A stretch of DNA of 50,000 nt, from assembly GCF_023824195.1 (NCBI RefSeq), contig NZ_CP085442.1:160001-210000 (forward strand). Direction: 5' to 3'. This DNA comes from Priestia megaterium (GTDB taxonomy: Bacteria; Bacillota; Bacilli; Bacillales; Bacillaceae_H). Under the pieces are notes generated by a model. It ran no database searches and was not told the DNA's origin. It saw only the letters and a list, made by a program, of their open reading frames with translations. Both the position numbers and the translations under genes were made by a program. Below are positions 1 through 9,186 of the stretch, piece by piece. The stretch's first letter is position 1. Each line of letters opens with the position of its first letter.

Positions 1-504
1 TCTCCTTCAGGAAATATTCACGGTATGCCATTGGCGGCAAGTATAGGTATAGGAGACGAAGCATTGACTCGAATTGGTGGTTATACACCTAAAGTCAAGC
101 CTGAAAATATTGTGATTATCGGAGCACGTTCTTTAGATGAAGGAGAAAAAGAGTTAATAAAGGAAAAAGGGATTAAAGTGTATACGATGCATGAGATAGA
201 TCGAATGGGTATGACAAAAGTAATGGAAGAAACAGTTTTATATTTGCGTGATAAAACAGATGGCGTTCATCTATCACTCGATTTAGATGGACTGGATCCA
301 CATGATGCACCTGGAGTAGGAACGCCAGTTATCGGTGGAATAAGCTACAGAGAAAGTCATTTAGCTATGGAGATGTTGGCAGAATCTCAGCTAATCACTT
401 CTGCCGAGTTTGTGGAAGTGAATCCTATTTTAGATGAACGGAATAAAACAGCTACCGTAGCTGTTGCATTAATGGGCTCACTTTTAGGAGAGAAGTTAGT
501 ATAA
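1..504 (+). CDS. rocF: Arginase, C-terminal part (5' end outside window)
   Basis: Arginase hydrolyses L-arginine to ornithine and urea in cytoplasmic arginine catabolism. The reading frame is open from base 1, so the gene enters from the left; 167 residues are visible against about 300 for the family. The missing N-terminal part would hold the first manganese ligands. Visible arginase signatures are the GNIHGMP loop at residues 5-11, the metal-binding LDLDGLDP stretch near residue 95, and the SAEFVEVNP segment near the C-terminus. It ends at TAA and is followed by a bidirectional hairpin. An arginase next to sigW is a familiar arrangement in Bacillaceae. Agmatinase is the main alternative, but the GNIHGMP loop favours arginase. 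Confidence 0.9.
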   Translation, partial: SPSGNIHGMPLAASIGIGDEALTRIGGYTPKVKPENIVIIGARSLDEGEKELIKEKGIKVYTMHEIDRMGMTKVMEETVLYLRDKTDGVHLSLDLDGLDPHDAPGVGTPVIGGISYRESHLAMEMLAESQLITSAEFVEVNPILDERNKTATVAVALMGSLLGEKLV

Positions 505-554
505 AACATTAGTACCTACCAAAAGGTACATGAAACATATATGAAGATAAAAAA

Positions 555-590
555 AAGAAGCTCTTAGTTCGGATTCGAGAGCTTCTTTAT
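555..590. terminator. Bidirectional terminator between rocF and the spo0E-like gene
   Basis: A 10-bp stem (555-564 with 578-587) has an A-run on its left and a T-rich right flank, so it can terminate rocF rightward and the small gene leftward. It slightly overlaps the stop codon of the minus-strand gene. Confidence 0.75.
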
Positions 591-748
591 ATAGAGAAAA
601 ACTTTTCATATTCATTTAATAAACCATCTAGCTCTGAACTTACTCTCACCACTGTTAGTGATGATAAAGGGTTTTCTGCTGCAAGAGTGACCATGTTATT
701 TCTACATTCTTCAATTTGATTCAAAAGGTTCTCTTTTGTATGAGTCAA
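587..748 (-). CDS. Spo0E-like aspartyl-phosphate phosphatase (small sporulation regulator)
   Basis: Small protein of 53 residues resembling the Spo0E/YisI/YnzD family. These proteins dephosphorylate Spo0A~P and hold back sporulation. The family signature is visible as SSELDGLL (an S-x-x-L-D motif) in the second of two predicted short helices. A longer reading starts at ATG 772, but the GAGGAG ribosome-binding sequence lies inside that extension, about 8 bases before a TTG at 748. The TTG start is therefore preferred. The gene is divergent from sigW. The function in this strain is inferred from the family signature alone, and the exact paralogue cannot be named. Confidence 0.75.
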   Translation of the reverse strand: MTHTKENLLNQIEECRNNMVTLAAENPLSSLTVVRVSSELDGLLNEYEKFFSI

Positions 749-849
749 GCTTTCCACTCCTCTTCTTTTCATCTATACTAATTACATAACCTACGTACAA
801 TCTTTTTAAACGTATTTGACAAATTTTTGTTAAAATAATTAAGCATAAG

Positions 850-875
850 TGAAACTTTATGATAAAGTACACGTA
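850..875 (+). promoter_or_regulatory. SigW-type autoregulatory promoter of sigW-rsiW
   Basis: TGAAAC at 850-855 and CGTA at 872-875, separated by 16 bases, match the known SigW (ECF) consensus of TGAAAC-N16-CGTA. It lies about 40 bases before the sigW start, as expected for the positive autoregulation known in B. subtilis. Confidence 0.85.
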
Positions 876-912
876 TATATACTATCCCGCAATGGGCGGA
901 GGTAACCGTTAC

Positions 913-1476
913 ATGGATTTATTATTAAAAAGGAAAATAAAAAAAGTAAAAAAAGGTGACCAGGATGCGTTTGCTGACATAGTAGAATATCACAAGGATA
1001 AACTTTTTCATCTATGTTATCGAATGTTAGGAAACCGGGAAGAAGCGCAAGACGCAGCACAAGAAGCGTTTATTCGAGCCTATGTAAATATTCATAGCTA
1101 TGACACAAGTAAAAAGTTTTCCACCTGGTTATATCGAATTGCTACAAATCTTTGTATTGATCGAATTCGTAAAAAAAAGCCAGACTATTATTTAGATGCA
1201 GAAGTAGCCGGGACCGACGGGTTAAATATGTACTCTCAAATAGCTGCCGATCAGGCCTTACCAGAGGAAGAGCTAGAGCAAGTAGAATTGCAAGAATTCA
1301 TTCAGTCGGAAATATTAAAGCTACCTGAGAAATATCGAACTGTCATTGTCCTAAAATATATAGATGAGCTGTCGTTAAAAGAAATCAGCGATATTTTAGA
1401 CCTGCCTCTTGGTACGGTAAAGACTAGAATTCACAGAGGACGTGAAGCTTTAAGAAATCGACTTCGCCACTTGTAA
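913..1476 (+). CDS. sigW: ECF RNA polymerase sigma factor SigW
   Basis: Extracytoplasmic-function sigma factor that directs RNA polymerase to cell-envelope and antibiotic-stress genes. It has 187 residues, the B. subtilis SigW length. Region 2 contains the KFSTWLYRIATNLCIDRIR segment used for core binding and -10 recognition. Region 4 contains LPEKYRTVIVLKYIDELSLK and the helix-turn-helix ending LGTVKTRIHRGREALR. An upstream in-frame ATG at 859 exists, but it lies within the SigW promoter. ATG 913 has a GGAGGT ribosome-binding site about 9 bases ahead and matches the family N-terminus. It is followed after 14 bases by its anti-sigma factor rsiW, the conserved pair. Confidence 0.95.
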   Translation: MDLLLKRKIKKVKKGDQDAFADIVEYHKDKLFHLCYRMLGNREEAQDAAQEAFIRAYVNIHSYDTSKKFSTWLYRIATNLCIDRIRKKKPDYYLDAEVAGTDGLNMYSQIAADQALPEEELEQVELQEFIQSEILKLPEKYRTVIVLKYIDELSLKEISDILDLPLGTVKTRIHRGREALRNRLRHL

Positions 1477-1490
1477 GGAGTGAACTAAGA

Positions 1491-2096
1491 ATGAAATGTC
1501 CAAAAATGTATGTAAATCTCATTCATGAGCATTTAGATGGAGATATTACAAAAGAAAATGAACTGTTATTAAAAGAGCATTTGCATCAATGCAAAGGTTG
1601 TCAGCAGCATATGCGTCAGTTAAAAAGAACCATTGCATTTGTGCAAAGCACTTCTCATATAGAATTACCTATGAACTTTACAGCAGGTGTTATGGCTGGG
1701 TTACCACGTGAGAAGAATCGAATTCGAATGAATAGATGGTTTACAAACCATCCGATTCTTAGTGCAGCTGCTGTATTTGTGCTGTTAATGTCCGGCACGG
1801 TGTTTTCGGCTTGGGAAACAGATGAAGACTTTTCTGTTTCAAAGCAGCCAAACCTGGTCATTCACGATAAAACAGTCGTTGTACCAAAAGGTGAGACCGT
1901 CAAAGGTGATATTACTGTGAGAAATGGCGATATTAAAATTGAAGGAAAAGTAGATGGAAACGTTACTGTTATACATGGTGATAAGTACCTAGCTTCTGCA
2001 GGAGAAGTGACAGGCAATATTGAAGAGTTAGACAAGATTTTTGACTGGGTATGGTATAACGTCAAAACTCATGCCAAGCAAGCTGTTGACTTTTAA
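1491..2096 (+). CDS. rsiW: Anti-sigma-W factor RsiW (zinc anti-sigma domain, membrane protein)
   Basis: Membrane-spanning anti-sigma factor that holds SigW inactive until envelope stress triggers its stepwise proteolysis (PrsW and then RasP in B. subtilis). It has 201 residues. The N-terminal zinc anti-sigma domain shows the HLHQCKGC motif (H-x3-C-x2-C) near residues 30-37. One membrane segment lies near residues 88-105 (HPILSAAAVFVLLMSGTVF). The extracytoplasmic part has hydrophilic repeats of the type VxGDITVRNGDIKIEGKVDGNV, a polymer-forming or bactofilin-like pattern also seen in RsiW homologues. It is co-transcribed with sigW and closed by a strong terminator. Confidence 0.93.
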   Translation: MKCPKMYVNLIHEHLDGDITKENELLLKEHLHQCKGCQQHMRQLKRTIAFVQSTSHIELPMNFTAGVMAGLPREKNRIRMNRWFTNHPILSAAAVFVLLMSGTVFSAWETDEDFSVSKQPNLVIHDKTVVVPKGETVKGDITVRNGDIKIEGKVDGNVTVIHGDKYLASAGEVTGNIEELDKIFDWVWYNVKTHAKQAVDF

Positions 2097-2108
2097 TAGT
2101 TGAACCAT

Positions 2109-2157
2109 AAAACCGTCCGCTTATCTTGTTAGAGAGGAACAGTGGACGGTTTTATTT
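2109..2157 (+). terminator. Terminator after sigW-rsiW
   Basis: A 10-bp stem (2109-2118 with 2144-2153) of AAAACCGTCC type is followed by a T-rich stretch. The loop is about 25 bases, longer than usual. Confidence 0.75.
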
Positions 2158-2213
2158 ATATAAAAAGAAGGCTACATTGTATATAGGAACAAGGATTTAA
2201 AAATAAGATGTAA

Positions 2214-2244
2214 TTTACAGTGTAATTTTGTTTTATGGTATAAT
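2214..2244 (+). promoter_or_regulatory. Candidate SigA promoter of cdaA-cdaR-glmM
   Basis: Extended -10 TGGTATAAT (TATAAT at 2239-2244) with TTTACA at 2214-2219. The spacer is 19 bases, slightly long, but the TG extension compensates. It starts transcription about 40 bases ahead of cdaA. Confidence 0.6.
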
Positions 2245-2290
2245 AAAACGGTTATGTTATCTTTATTACATATATAGAGGAAGTGAGAAG

Positions 2291-3112
2291 ATGCCTATTG
2301 GAGACCTACCAATCCTCTCATATTTAGGAAAAATTGTTGATGTTCTCCTGGTATGGTTCGTCATATATAAATTAATTATGGTCATAAGAGGTACAAAAGC
2401 AGTACAGCTTTTAAAAGGAATCACGGTGATTTTAGTTGTCCGCTTTATAAGTAACTTCCTTGGACTAAATACGCTGCAATGGTTAATGGACCAAGCGTTA
2501 ACGTATGGGTTTTTAGCTATCATTATTATCTTCCAGCCAGAGCTGCGCCGAGCACTTGAACAGCTTGGGAGAGGACGTTTGTTTTCACGCAGTAATTTGC
2601 CTGAAGAAGATGAACGTACCGTTACGATTGAGGCTATTATAAAAGCAACGCATTATATGGCTAAAAGACGCATAGGTGCATTGATCTCAATCGAGAGAGA
2701 GACGGGTATGGGTGATTATATTGAAACAGGTATACCGCTCAACTCTAATATTTCTTCTGAATTATTAATCAACTTATTTATACCGAATACACCACTTCAT
2801 GATGGAGCGGTTATTTTACAGCGGGATCAAGTAGCCGCTGCAGCATGTTACTTACCTTTATCTGAAAGTCCTTTTATTTCAAAAGAATTAGGTACTCGCC
2901 ATCGTGCTGCTGTAGGAATAAGTGAAGTAACAGATAGTGTGACTGTCATTGTATCTGAAGAAACTGGAGGCATTTCCGTTACCAAAAATGGTGAATTGTA
3001 TCGTGAATTGACAATTGATACATTGAGAGAAATGCTAGAAAAAGAATTAGTCACAACTTCTAAAGCAACTTCTTCCACTCGTTGGCAATGGAGGTTGAAG
3101 AAGAATGGATAA
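2291..3112 (+). CDS. cdaA: Diadenylate cyclase CdaA (membrane c-di-AMP synthase)
   Basis: Condenses two ATP into cyclic di-AMP, an essential second messenger controlling potassium and osmolyte transport and wall homeostasis. The 273-residue product equals the B. subtilis length. Three N-terminal membrane helices occupy roughly residues 10-80. The cytoplasmic DAC domain follows, with the catalytic LHDGAV motif and the GTRHRAAVGISE nucleotide-binding motif. Reading could extend upstream to 2228, but ATG 2291 has a GAGGAAGTGAG ribosome-binding site and the family N-terminus. It overlaps cdaR by 8 bases and forms the conserved cdaA-cdaR-glmM operon, in which CdaR and GlmM modulate the cyclase. 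Confidence 0.96.
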   Translation: MPIGDLPILSYLGKIVDVLLVWFVIYKLIMVIRGTKAVQLLKGITVILVVRFISNFLGLNTLQWLMDQALTYGFLAIIIIFQPELRRALEQLGRGRLFSRSNLPEEDERTVTIEAIIKATHYMAKRRIGALISIERETGMGDYIETGIPLNSNISSELLINLFIPNTPLHDGAVILQRDQVAAAACYLPLSESPFISKELGTRHRAAVGISEVTDSVTVIVSEETGGISVTKNGELYRELTIDTLREMLEKELVTTSKATSSTRWQWRLKKNG

Positions 3113-4685
3113 ATTGATGAATCGATCGTGGGTTATGAAAATTATCGCGTTGCTGTTAGCCTTCATGTTATATTTATCTGTTAATTTAGATGATGGTGCC
3201 AGTTCATCAAATAAGATTCTGAACCGAAGCAGTTCTGCCAACACTGGAGTAGAAACATTAACAGATGTTCCGGTTCAAGTATCCTACAATGAGAAGAACA
3301 GAATTGTAAGAGGTGTTCCGGATACGGTTATTATGACACTGGAAGGTCCTAAAAATATTTTGGCTCAAACAAAGCTACAAAAAGATTATCAAGCTTATAT
3401 TGACCTTGATAATTTAAGCTTAGGGCAGCATAGAGTCAAGGTTCAGTATCGAAATATCTCTGATAATTTAAACGTAGTCGTTAAGCCTGATATTGTAAAC
3501 GTAACAATTGAAGAGCGCGATTCAAAACAGTTTTCAGTAGAGGCAAGCTATGATAAAAACAAAGTCAAGAATGGATATGAAGCAGGGGAAGCAACCGTTA
3601 GTCCAAGAGCCGTCACGGTAACGGGCGCATCAAGCCAATTAGATCAAGTTGCTTATGTGAAAGCCATTATTGATCTGGATAATGCTTCAAAAACAGTGAC
3701 GAAACAAGCAACTGTTGTCGCACTAGATAAGAATTTAAATAAATTGAATGTAACAGTTCAGCCAGAAACGGTCAATGTAACGATCCCAGTGAAAAATATT
3801 AGTAAAAAAGTGCCGATCGATGTGATTCAAGAAGGCACGCCAGGCGACGGTGTCAACATTACGAAGCTAGAGCCTAAAACAGATGCAGTAAAAATTATCG
3901 GTCCATCTGATTCTTTAGAAAAAATCGATAAAATTGATAATATTCCAGTCGATGTTACCGGTATTACGAAATCTAAAGATATTAAGGTGAACGTCCCTGT
4001 TCCAGACGGAATAGATAGTGTAAGTCCAAAACAAATTACCGTTCATGTGGAAGTAGACAAACAAGGTGATGAGAAAGACGCAGAAGAAACGGACGCAAGT
4101 GCAGCTGAGACTAGGTCATTTAAGAATTTACCGGTTTCTTTAACTGGTCAATCCTCAAAGTACACGTATGAACTGCTTTCTCCTGCTTCAGTAGATGCGG
4201 ATGTAAAAGGACCAAAATCTGATTTAGATAAGTTGACGAAAAGCGGCATTAGCTTGTCAGCGAATGTAGGGAATTTATCTGCCGGGGAGCACACGGTTCC
4301 TATTATAATAAATAGTCCCGACTCTGTTACATCAACACTATCGACTAAACAGGCAAAAGTTCGTGTAACAGCGAAAAAACAATCAGGGACAAATGATGAG
4401 CAAACAGATAAAGAAACAAGTGGAAGCACGAGCGATAAAGAAACAAAGCCAGACACGGGAACTGGATCAGGAACAAAGCCAGACACGGGAACTGGATCAG
4501 GAACAAATCCTGGGACGGGAAATTCAGGTGATTCAGCTGATAAACCAAGCGAAGAGACTGACACACCTGAAGACAATACAGATACACCAACAGATAGTAC
4601 AGAAACTGGTGACGACAGTAGTAATCAAAGTGATGAAAATTCTACACCCGTAGATGGACAGACAGATAATACATCAGGAAACTAA
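3105..4685 (+). CDS. cdaR: CdaA regulatory protein CdaR (YbbR-domain protein)
   Basis: Membrane-anchored extracytoplasmic protein that binds and modulates the diadenylate cyclase CdaA. It has 526 residues against about 480 in B. subtilis. One membrane anchor (about residues 8-26, [19 protein letters not shown]) is followed by four YbbR-type beta domains, roughly residues 45-130, 140-215, 220-305 and 330-410. The extra length is a C-terminal tail of about 100 residues rich in Thr, Gly, Ser, Asp and Glu, encoded partly by an exact 30-bp tandem duplication. Such a tail probably lies in or passes through the wall; this is inference. The start overlaps the cdaA stop, implying translational coupling. 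Confidence 0.93.
   Translation: MDKLMNRSWVMKIIALLLAFMLYLSVNLDDGASSSNKILNRSSSANTGVETLTDVPVQVSYNEKNRIVRGVPDTVIMTLEGPKNILAQTKLQKDYQAYIDLDNLSLGQHRVKVQYRNISDNLNVVVKPDIVNVTIEERDSKQFSVEASYDKNKVKNGYEAGEATVSPRAVTVTGASSQLDQVAYVKAIIDLDNASKTVTKQATVVALDKNLNKLNVTVQPETVNVTIPVKNISKKVPIDVIQEGTPGDGVNITKLEPKTDAVKIIGPSDSLEKIDKIDNIPVDVTGITKSKDIKVNVPVPDGIDSVSPKQITVHVEVDKQGDEKDAEETDASAAETRSFKNLPVSLTGQSSKYTYELLSPASVDADVKGPKSDLDKLTKSGISLSANVGNLSAGEHTVPIIINSPDSVTSTLSTKQAKVRVTAKKQSGTNDEQTDKETSGSTSDKETKPDTGTGSGTKPDTGTGSGTNPGTGNSGDSADKPSEETDTPEDNTDTPTDSTETGDDSSNQSDENSTPVDGQTDNTSGN
4443..4502 (+). repeat. Exact 30-bp tandem duplication in the cdaR tail
   Basis: Two identical 30-bp units (4443-4472 and 4473-4502) encode the decapeptide [10 protein letters not shown] twice, and a degenerate third copy follows. 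The unit is a multiple of three, so copy-number change would alter tail length without a frameshift. Confidence 0.9.
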
Positions 4686-4713
4686 ATGTTTTGACATGAA
4701 GGAGAGAAAAATA

Positions 4714-6060
4714 ATGGGTAAGTATTTTGGAACAGACGGAGTACGAGGAGTTGCCAATAGTGAATTAACTCCTGAGCTTGCTTTTAAAATTGGACGCTTA
4801 GGTGGTTACGTTCTAACAAAAGATTCAGAGCGACCAAAAGTATTAATCGGACGCGATACACGCGTTTCTGGTCATATGTTAGAAGGAGCGCTTGTTGCAG
4901 GATTGCTTTCAATTGGAGCAGAAGTTATGCGACTAGGCGTTATTTCAACTCCAGGGGTAGCGTATTTAACAAAAGCACTTGGCGCTCAAGCAGGGGTTAT
5001 GATCTCTGCTTCACATAACCCGGTTCAAGATAACGGAATTAAATTCTTTGGTCCAGATGGATTTAAACTGTCCGATGCACAAGAGAATGAAATTGAAGCG
5101 TTAATGGATAGTGAAACAGATCAATTACCAAGACCTGTTGGAGGAGATTTAGGTCAGGTAAATGACTACTTTGAAGGTGGACAAAAATATCTTCAATACT
5201 TAAAACAAACGGTTGATGAAGACTTCTCAGGTATTCATGTTGCATTAGACTGTGCGCACGGGGCAACGTCATCTTTAGCAGCACATTTATTTGCAGATTT
5301 AGATGCGGATATCTCTACAATGGGGGCATCACCAAACGGATTAAACATCAATGACGGTGTAGGATCTACACATCCGGAAGCATTAAGTGCCTTCTTAAAA
5401 GAAAAAGGAGCGGATGTTGGGTTAGCATTTGATGGAGATGGAGACCGTTTAATCGCGATCGATGAAAAAGGTGAGATTGTAGACGGTGATCAAATCATGT
5501 TCATTTGTGCAAAATACTTGTATGAACAAGGACGCTTAAAGAAAAACACGCTTGTTTCTACCGTTATGAGTAACTTAGGCTTCTATAAAGCACTAGAAGC
5601 TAGCGGGATTGAAAGTGCACAAACTGGTGTAGGCGATCGTTATGTAGTGGAAGAAATGAAAGCTAATCAATATAACTTAGGTGGAGAACAGTCCGGTCAT
5701 ATTATTTTCTTAGACTACAACACAACAGGTGACGGTATGCTTTCAGCTATTCAGCTTGTAAACATTATGCAAGCAACGAAAAAGCCTTTATCAGAATTAG
5801 CAGCTGAAATGAAGAAATATCCTCAGCTTCTTGTAAATGTAAAGGTAACGGATAAGCATCATGTTACAGATAACGAGAAGGTAAAAGTGGTTATTGAAGA
5901 AGTAGAAAAAGAAATGAACGGTAATGGCCGAGTACTTGTACGCCCTTCAGGAACAGAGCCGTTAGTACGTGTGATGGTTGAAGCACAAACACAAGAAGAA
6001 TGTGAGACTTATGTAACGCGTATCGTAGAAGTAGTAAAAGAAGAAATGGGCTTAGAGTAA
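4714..6060 (+). CDS. glmM: Phosphoglucosamine mutase GlmM
   Basis: Interconverts glucosamine-6-phosphate and glucosamine-1-phosphate, the step before UDP-GlcNAc for peptidoglycan. It has 448 residues, the family length. The phosphoserine loop ISASHNP puts the catalytic serine at residue 100. The magnesium loop is FDGDGDR and the C-terminal phosphate-binding loop is [16 protein letters not shown] 4714, preceded by AAGGAGAG, is chosen over an upstream in-frame start at 4654 that lies inside cdaR. GlmM also binds and inhibits CdaA in related bacteria, which explains its place in this operon. GlmS, the previous pathway step, is encoded next. Confidence 0.97.
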   Translation: MGKYFGTDGVRGVANSELTPELAFKIGRLGGYVLTKDSERPKVLIGRDTRVSGHMLEGALVAGLLSIGAEVMRLGVISTPGVAYLTKALGAQAGVMISASHNPVQDNGIKFFGPDGFKLSDAQENEIEALMDSETDQLPRPVGGDLGQVNDYFEGGQKYLQYLKQTVDEDFSGIHVALDCAHGATSSLAAHLFADLDADISTMGASPNGLNINDGVGSTHPEALSAFLKEKGADVGLAFDGDGDRLIAIDEKGEIVDGDQIMFICAKYLYEQGRLKKNTLVSTVMSNLGFYKALEASGIESAQTGVGDRYVVEEMKANQYNLGGEQSGHIIFLDYNTTGDGMLSAIQLVNIMQATKKPLSELAAEMKKYPQLLVNVKVTDKHHVTDNEKVKVVIEEVEKEMNGNGRVLVRPSGTEPLVRVMVEAQTQEECETYVTRIVEVVKEEMGLE

Positions 6061-6070
6061 TTCATTAATT

Positions 6071-6117
6071 ATATGCATAAGCGGTGACGTTTCAAGCCGT
6101 TTATGCATATTTTTATA
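6071..6117 (+). terminator. Terminator of the cdaA-cdaR-glmM operon
   Basis: Perfect 14-bp stem (6071-6084 with 6097-6110) and 12-base loop, followed by TTTTTATATT. Confidence 0.85.
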
Positions 6118-6185
6118 TTGTTGAGAAAAATTCTTGGAAATTATCTGATGCCAAAGGCTGTTTTTACAGATAGTAAAGAAGATAA

Positions 6186-6215
6186 TTGACGTTTTCTCAC
6201 TTCTTATTGTAATAT
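6186..6215 (+). promoter_or_regulatory. SigA promoter of glmS
   Basis: TTGACG at 6186-6191 and TAATAT at 6210-6215, spaced 18 bases. It precedes the glmS ribozyme by about 65 bases, placing the ribozyme in the 5' leader as required. Confidence 0.65.
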
Positions 6216-6261
6216 TAAATCTGTTCGTCTCTTAATTTATGTAAAGGAGTGAACAATCTAT

Positions 6262-6422
6262 TTTAAAAGTGAATACAAAGCGCCTGAACTAAGTAAAGGG
6301 ACGGAAACGACTTAGTTGACGAGGAGGAGGTTTATCGAAGTATCGGCGGATGCCTCCCGGTTGTTGATTATCACGGCCGAAAACTTGATGTGAAAAACAA
6401 TGAGGTGACTTATTGGACAAAA
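6262..6422 (+). ncRNA. glmS ribozyme (glucosamine-6-phosphate-dependent self-cleaving riboswitch)
   Basis: Glucosamine-6-phosphate acts as cofactor for self-cleavage in the leader of glmS mRNA. The cut message is then degraded, giving feedback on amino-sugar synthesis. The conserved elements appear in order: the cleavage-site core AGCGCCTGAACT (cut expected between A6279 and G6280), the ACTTAGTTGACGAGGAGG strand, TTTATCGAAG, the CGGCGGATGCCTCCCGG core and the distal AATGAGGTGACTTATTGG stem. This part of the 430-base gap between glmM and glmS is explained. The remainder is terminator, promoter and an unstructured stretch before the ribosome-binding site. Outer limits are approximate. Confidence 0.95.
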
Positions 6423-6490
6423 GCATTGAGATGATAATCATTGATGATGAAAAGAGACTCTCTTTTCATACATGAAGGAGGATTTTATCT

Positions 6491-8293
6491 ATGTGCGGAA
6501 TTGTAGGATATATTGGAACAGAAGATTCGAAAGAAATTTTATTACGTGGTCTTGAAAAGTTAGAATATCGTGGCTATGACTCAGCAGGTATTGCAGTTGT
6601 TAACAATGAAGGCGTGCACGTATTCAAAGAAAAAGGCCGTATTGCAGAATTGCGTCAGGCAGTAGATAACAGTGTTGTAGCACCAGCAGGTATCGGTCAT
6701 ACGCGTTGGGCAACTCATGGTGTACCAAGCCAAGAAAATGCTCACCCGCATCAAAGTACATCTGGACGCTTCACACTTGTGCATAACGGTGTAATTGAAA
6801 ACTACGCTATTTTAAAACGTGAATATTTACAAGATGTAACGTTCAAAAGCGAAACGGATACAGAAGTAATCGTTCAGTTAATTGAAAAAATCGCAGCAGA
6901 AGGCTTAGATGTAGAAGAAGCGTTCCGTAAGACAGTAAGCTTGCTTCACGGTTCTTATGCACTAGCTCTTGTTGATAACGAAGATAAAAATACAATCTAC
7001 GTAGCTAAAAATAAAAGCCCGCTTCTTGTAGGTGTTGGCGAAGGATTTAACGTTGTAGCAAGCGATGCTATGGCAATGCTTCAAGTAACAGATCAGTACG
7101 TAGAATTAATGGATAAAGAAACAGTAATTGTTACAAAAGAAGGCGTAACAATTAAAACGCTTGATGGTGAAGTGGTAGAAAGAGCACCTTATACAGCAGA
7201 GCTTGATGCAAGTGATATTGAAAAAGGTACGTACCCTCACTATATGTTAAAAGAAATTGACGAGCAGCCTTTAGTTGTTCGTAAAATCATTCAAGAGTAT
7301 CAAAATGAGAACAATGAACTGCACATTGATGCAGACATTTTAGGAGCAATGGATGAAGCAGACCGCATCTATATCGTAGCATGTGGAACAAGCTATCATG
7401 CAGGCCTAGTAGGTAAACAATTCATTGAAACGTGGGCGAAGGTTCCAGTAGAAGTGCACGTAGCAAGTGAATTCTCTTATAACATGCCGCTTTTATCTGA
7501 AAAGCCATTGTTTATCTTTATCTCTCAGAGTGGAGAAACAGCTGACAGCCGTGCAGTATTAGTTCAAATTAAAGAACTAGGTTACAAAGCGTTAACAATC
7601 ACAAACGTTCCGGGATCAACATTATCTCGTGAATCTGATTATACGTTATTACTTCATGCAGGTCCGGAAATTGCTGTAGCATCAACAAAAGCTTATACAG
7701 CTCAGTTAGCAGTGCTATCAATTCTAGCGGCTGTAACAGCAAAAACACGCGGCATTGAATTAGAATTTGATTTAGTTCAAGAGTTAGCAATCGTAGCAAA
7801 CACAATGGAAGTACTTTGCGACGATAAAGAAGAAATGGAAAGCATTGCTCTTCAATTCTTAGCAACAACTCGCAACGCATTCTTTATTGGACGTTCTGTA
7901 GATTATTATGTAGGTTTAGAAGGTGCGTTAAAACTAAAAGAAATCTCTTACATCCAAGCAGAAGGATTTGCTGGAGGAGAGCTTAAGCACGGAACAATTG
8001 CTTTAATTGAAAACAATACGCCAATTATTGCATTAGCCACACAAGAGCATGTAAACTTAAGCATCCGTGGTAACGTAAAAGAAGTAGTAGCACGTGGAGC
8101 TAATCCTTGTATCATTTCAATGAAAGGATTAGAAACAGAAGAAGATCGCTACGTAATTCCGAAAGTTCACGAAACACTTTCACCACTAGCAGCGGTTATT
8201 CCTTTACAATTAATCTCTTACTACGCTGCATTGCACCGCGATTGCGATGTAGATAAACCACGTAACTTAGCAAAATCGGTTACTGTAGAATAA
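6491..8293 (+). CDS. glmS: Glutamine--fructose-6-phosphate aminotransferase GlmS
   Basis: Makes glucosamine-6-phosphate from fructose-6-phosphate and glutamine, the first committed step of amino-sugar and peptidoglycan synthesis. It has 600 residues. The N-terminal glutaminase domain begins MCGIVGYIG, giving the catalytic Cys after Met removal, with GHTRWATHG and HNGVIENY further on. Two SIS sugar-isomerase domains follow (about residues 285-420 and 455-590), including ACGTSYHAG and SQSGETADS. The conserved C-terminus is [15 protein letters not shown]. An AAGGAGG ribosome-binding site lies at 6475-6481. It is regulated by the glmS ribozyme upstream and is monocistronic, with a strong terminator. 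Confidence 0.98.
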   Translation: MCGIVGYIGTEDSKEILLRGLEKLEYRGYDSAGIAVVNNEGVHVFKEKGRIAELRQAVDNSVVAPAGIGHTRWATHGVPSQENAHPHQSTSGRFTLVHNGVIENYAILKREYLQDVTFKSETDTEVIVQLIEKIAAEGLDVEEAFRKTVSLLHGSYALALVDNEDKNTIYVAKNKSPLLVGVGEGFNVVASDAMAMLQVTDQYVELMDKETVIVTKEGVTIKTLDGEVVERAPYTAELDASDIEKGTYPHYMLKEIDEQPLVVRKIIQEYQNENNELHIDADILGAMDEADRIYIVACGTSYHAGLVGKQFIETWAKVPVEVHVASEFSYNMPLLSEKPLFIFISQSGETADSRAVLVQIKELGYKALTITNVPGSTLSRESDYTLLLHAGPEIAVASTKAYTAQLAVLSILAAVTAKTRGIELEFDLVQELAIVANTMEVLCDDKEEMESIALQFLATTRNAFFIGRSVDYYVGLEGALKLKEISYIQAEGFAGGELKHGTIALIENNTPIIALATQEHVNLSIRGNVKEVVARGANPCIISMKGLETEEDRYVIPKVHETLSPLAAVIPLQLISYYAALHRDCDVDKPRNLAKSVTVE

Positions 8294-8304
8294 TAAGGTT
8301 CTAG

Positions 8305-8333
8305 ACACCCTTCTATTACAGAAGGGTGTTTTT
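8305..8333 (+). terminator. Terminator of glmS
   Basis: Stem of ten base pairs (8305-8314 with 8320-8329, ACACCCTTCT type) with a 5-base loop and a T-run. Confidence 0.9.
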
Positions 8334-8422
8334 GTATGTCTGAGAAAGAGAACAAACACCGTTTATGCCAGAAGTCTCATTGAGCTAAAAAATATATTTG
8401 CTTGCTCCATTTATTTTATATA

Positions 8423-9049
8423 ATGAAAGAGGTAAATGAACGAACCTCAGCTATTAAAAAGGATGTGGAAAGCATTAGTGGATTGGCTCAAAGTATAAAG
8501 TACGTGTTGCGAGGCACCTTTTTTGTCTTGTATTTTCCCTTTTATTTTGTATTTCAAATCTTTTGTAAAATATGGATATATTTAATTACTAACCCCCTCA
8601 TATGGATAGGAAAAAGAATCATTCAACCTGTCATTTATTTCATTTGGATATACATCATACGTTTTCTGTTCGTGTACCCTATTTCTTGGCTATGGAATGA
8701 GATAATATATCCTTTTATTCTCTTTGTTTGGGAACGATGTTTTTTGCCTATAACTAGATTTATATGGAGATATGCGGTATATCCTATATTGTATTTAGTT
8801 TGTTACCCTTGTTATCTTTTTTGGAAATACCTTGTGCTGCCTTTTTACAATGAAATTGTTCTTCCTGTGCTTTCATTCTGTCAGCGTATCTTTTTCTGTT
8901 TCTGGAAGGGATTTAAGTGGATTGGAATTCATATAATCTATTACCCTTTACGCTGGTTTTGGGTGACATGTATATATAAACCGCTTAAAAAAGTGTATAT
9001 CAAAATCATTCAGCCTGTTCTCAAATGGTTTTCTCATTTATTTAGTTAA
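8423..9049 (+). CDS. Unrecognised Trp/Pro-rich hendecad-repeat membrane-associated protein
   Basis: I do not recognise this 208-residue protein. After a hydrophilic N-terminus of about 28 residues the rest is hydrophobic and aromatic, with about 12 Trp and many Tyr and Phe. Pro recurs at roughly 11-residue steps in segments such as IIYPFILFVWER, CFLPITRFIWRY, AVYPILYLV, CIYKPLKKVYIK and IIQPVLKWF. The pattern is aliphatic-aromatic-Pro-aliphatic-x-x-hydrophobic-Trp-basic. No catalytic motif or signal cleavage site is seen. An in-frame TTG at 8402 would add seven residues; neither start has a good ribosome-binding site, so the start is uncertain. The gene stands alone between the glmS terminator and yeeI. 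Calling it membrane-bound is inference from composition. Confidence 0.65.
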   Translation: MKEVNERTSAIKKDVESISGLAQSIKYVLRGTFFVLYFPFYFVFQIFCKIWIYLITNPLIWIGKRIIQPVIYFIWIYIIRFLFVYPISWLWNEIIYPFILFVWERCFLPITRFIWRYAVYPILYLVCYPCYLFWKYLVLPFYNEIVLPVLSFCQRIFFCFWKGFKWIGIHIIYYPLRWFWVTCIYKPLKKVYIKIIQPVLKWFSHLFS

Positions 9050-9186
9050 TGAAATATACCAAAAGATTGCTTTTCTTTTTTAAGTATTAAACTCGAAAGA
9101 TAAGAGGGAATTGATGTATAATAAAAACGGATATATCATTGCCTATTTATTTTATTAGATTCAATTTTGAAAGAGAGTGAAACAAT

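Noticed and set aside
531..536. TGAAAC after rocF as a second SigW promoter
   Set aside because: No CGTA element at the required 16-base spacing, and it lies in the terminator region.
4148..4576. Minus-strand open frame of 142 codons inside cdaR
   Set aside because: It is antisense to a well-supported gene and its composition reflects the low-complexity tail read backwards; no ribosome-binding site or family match.
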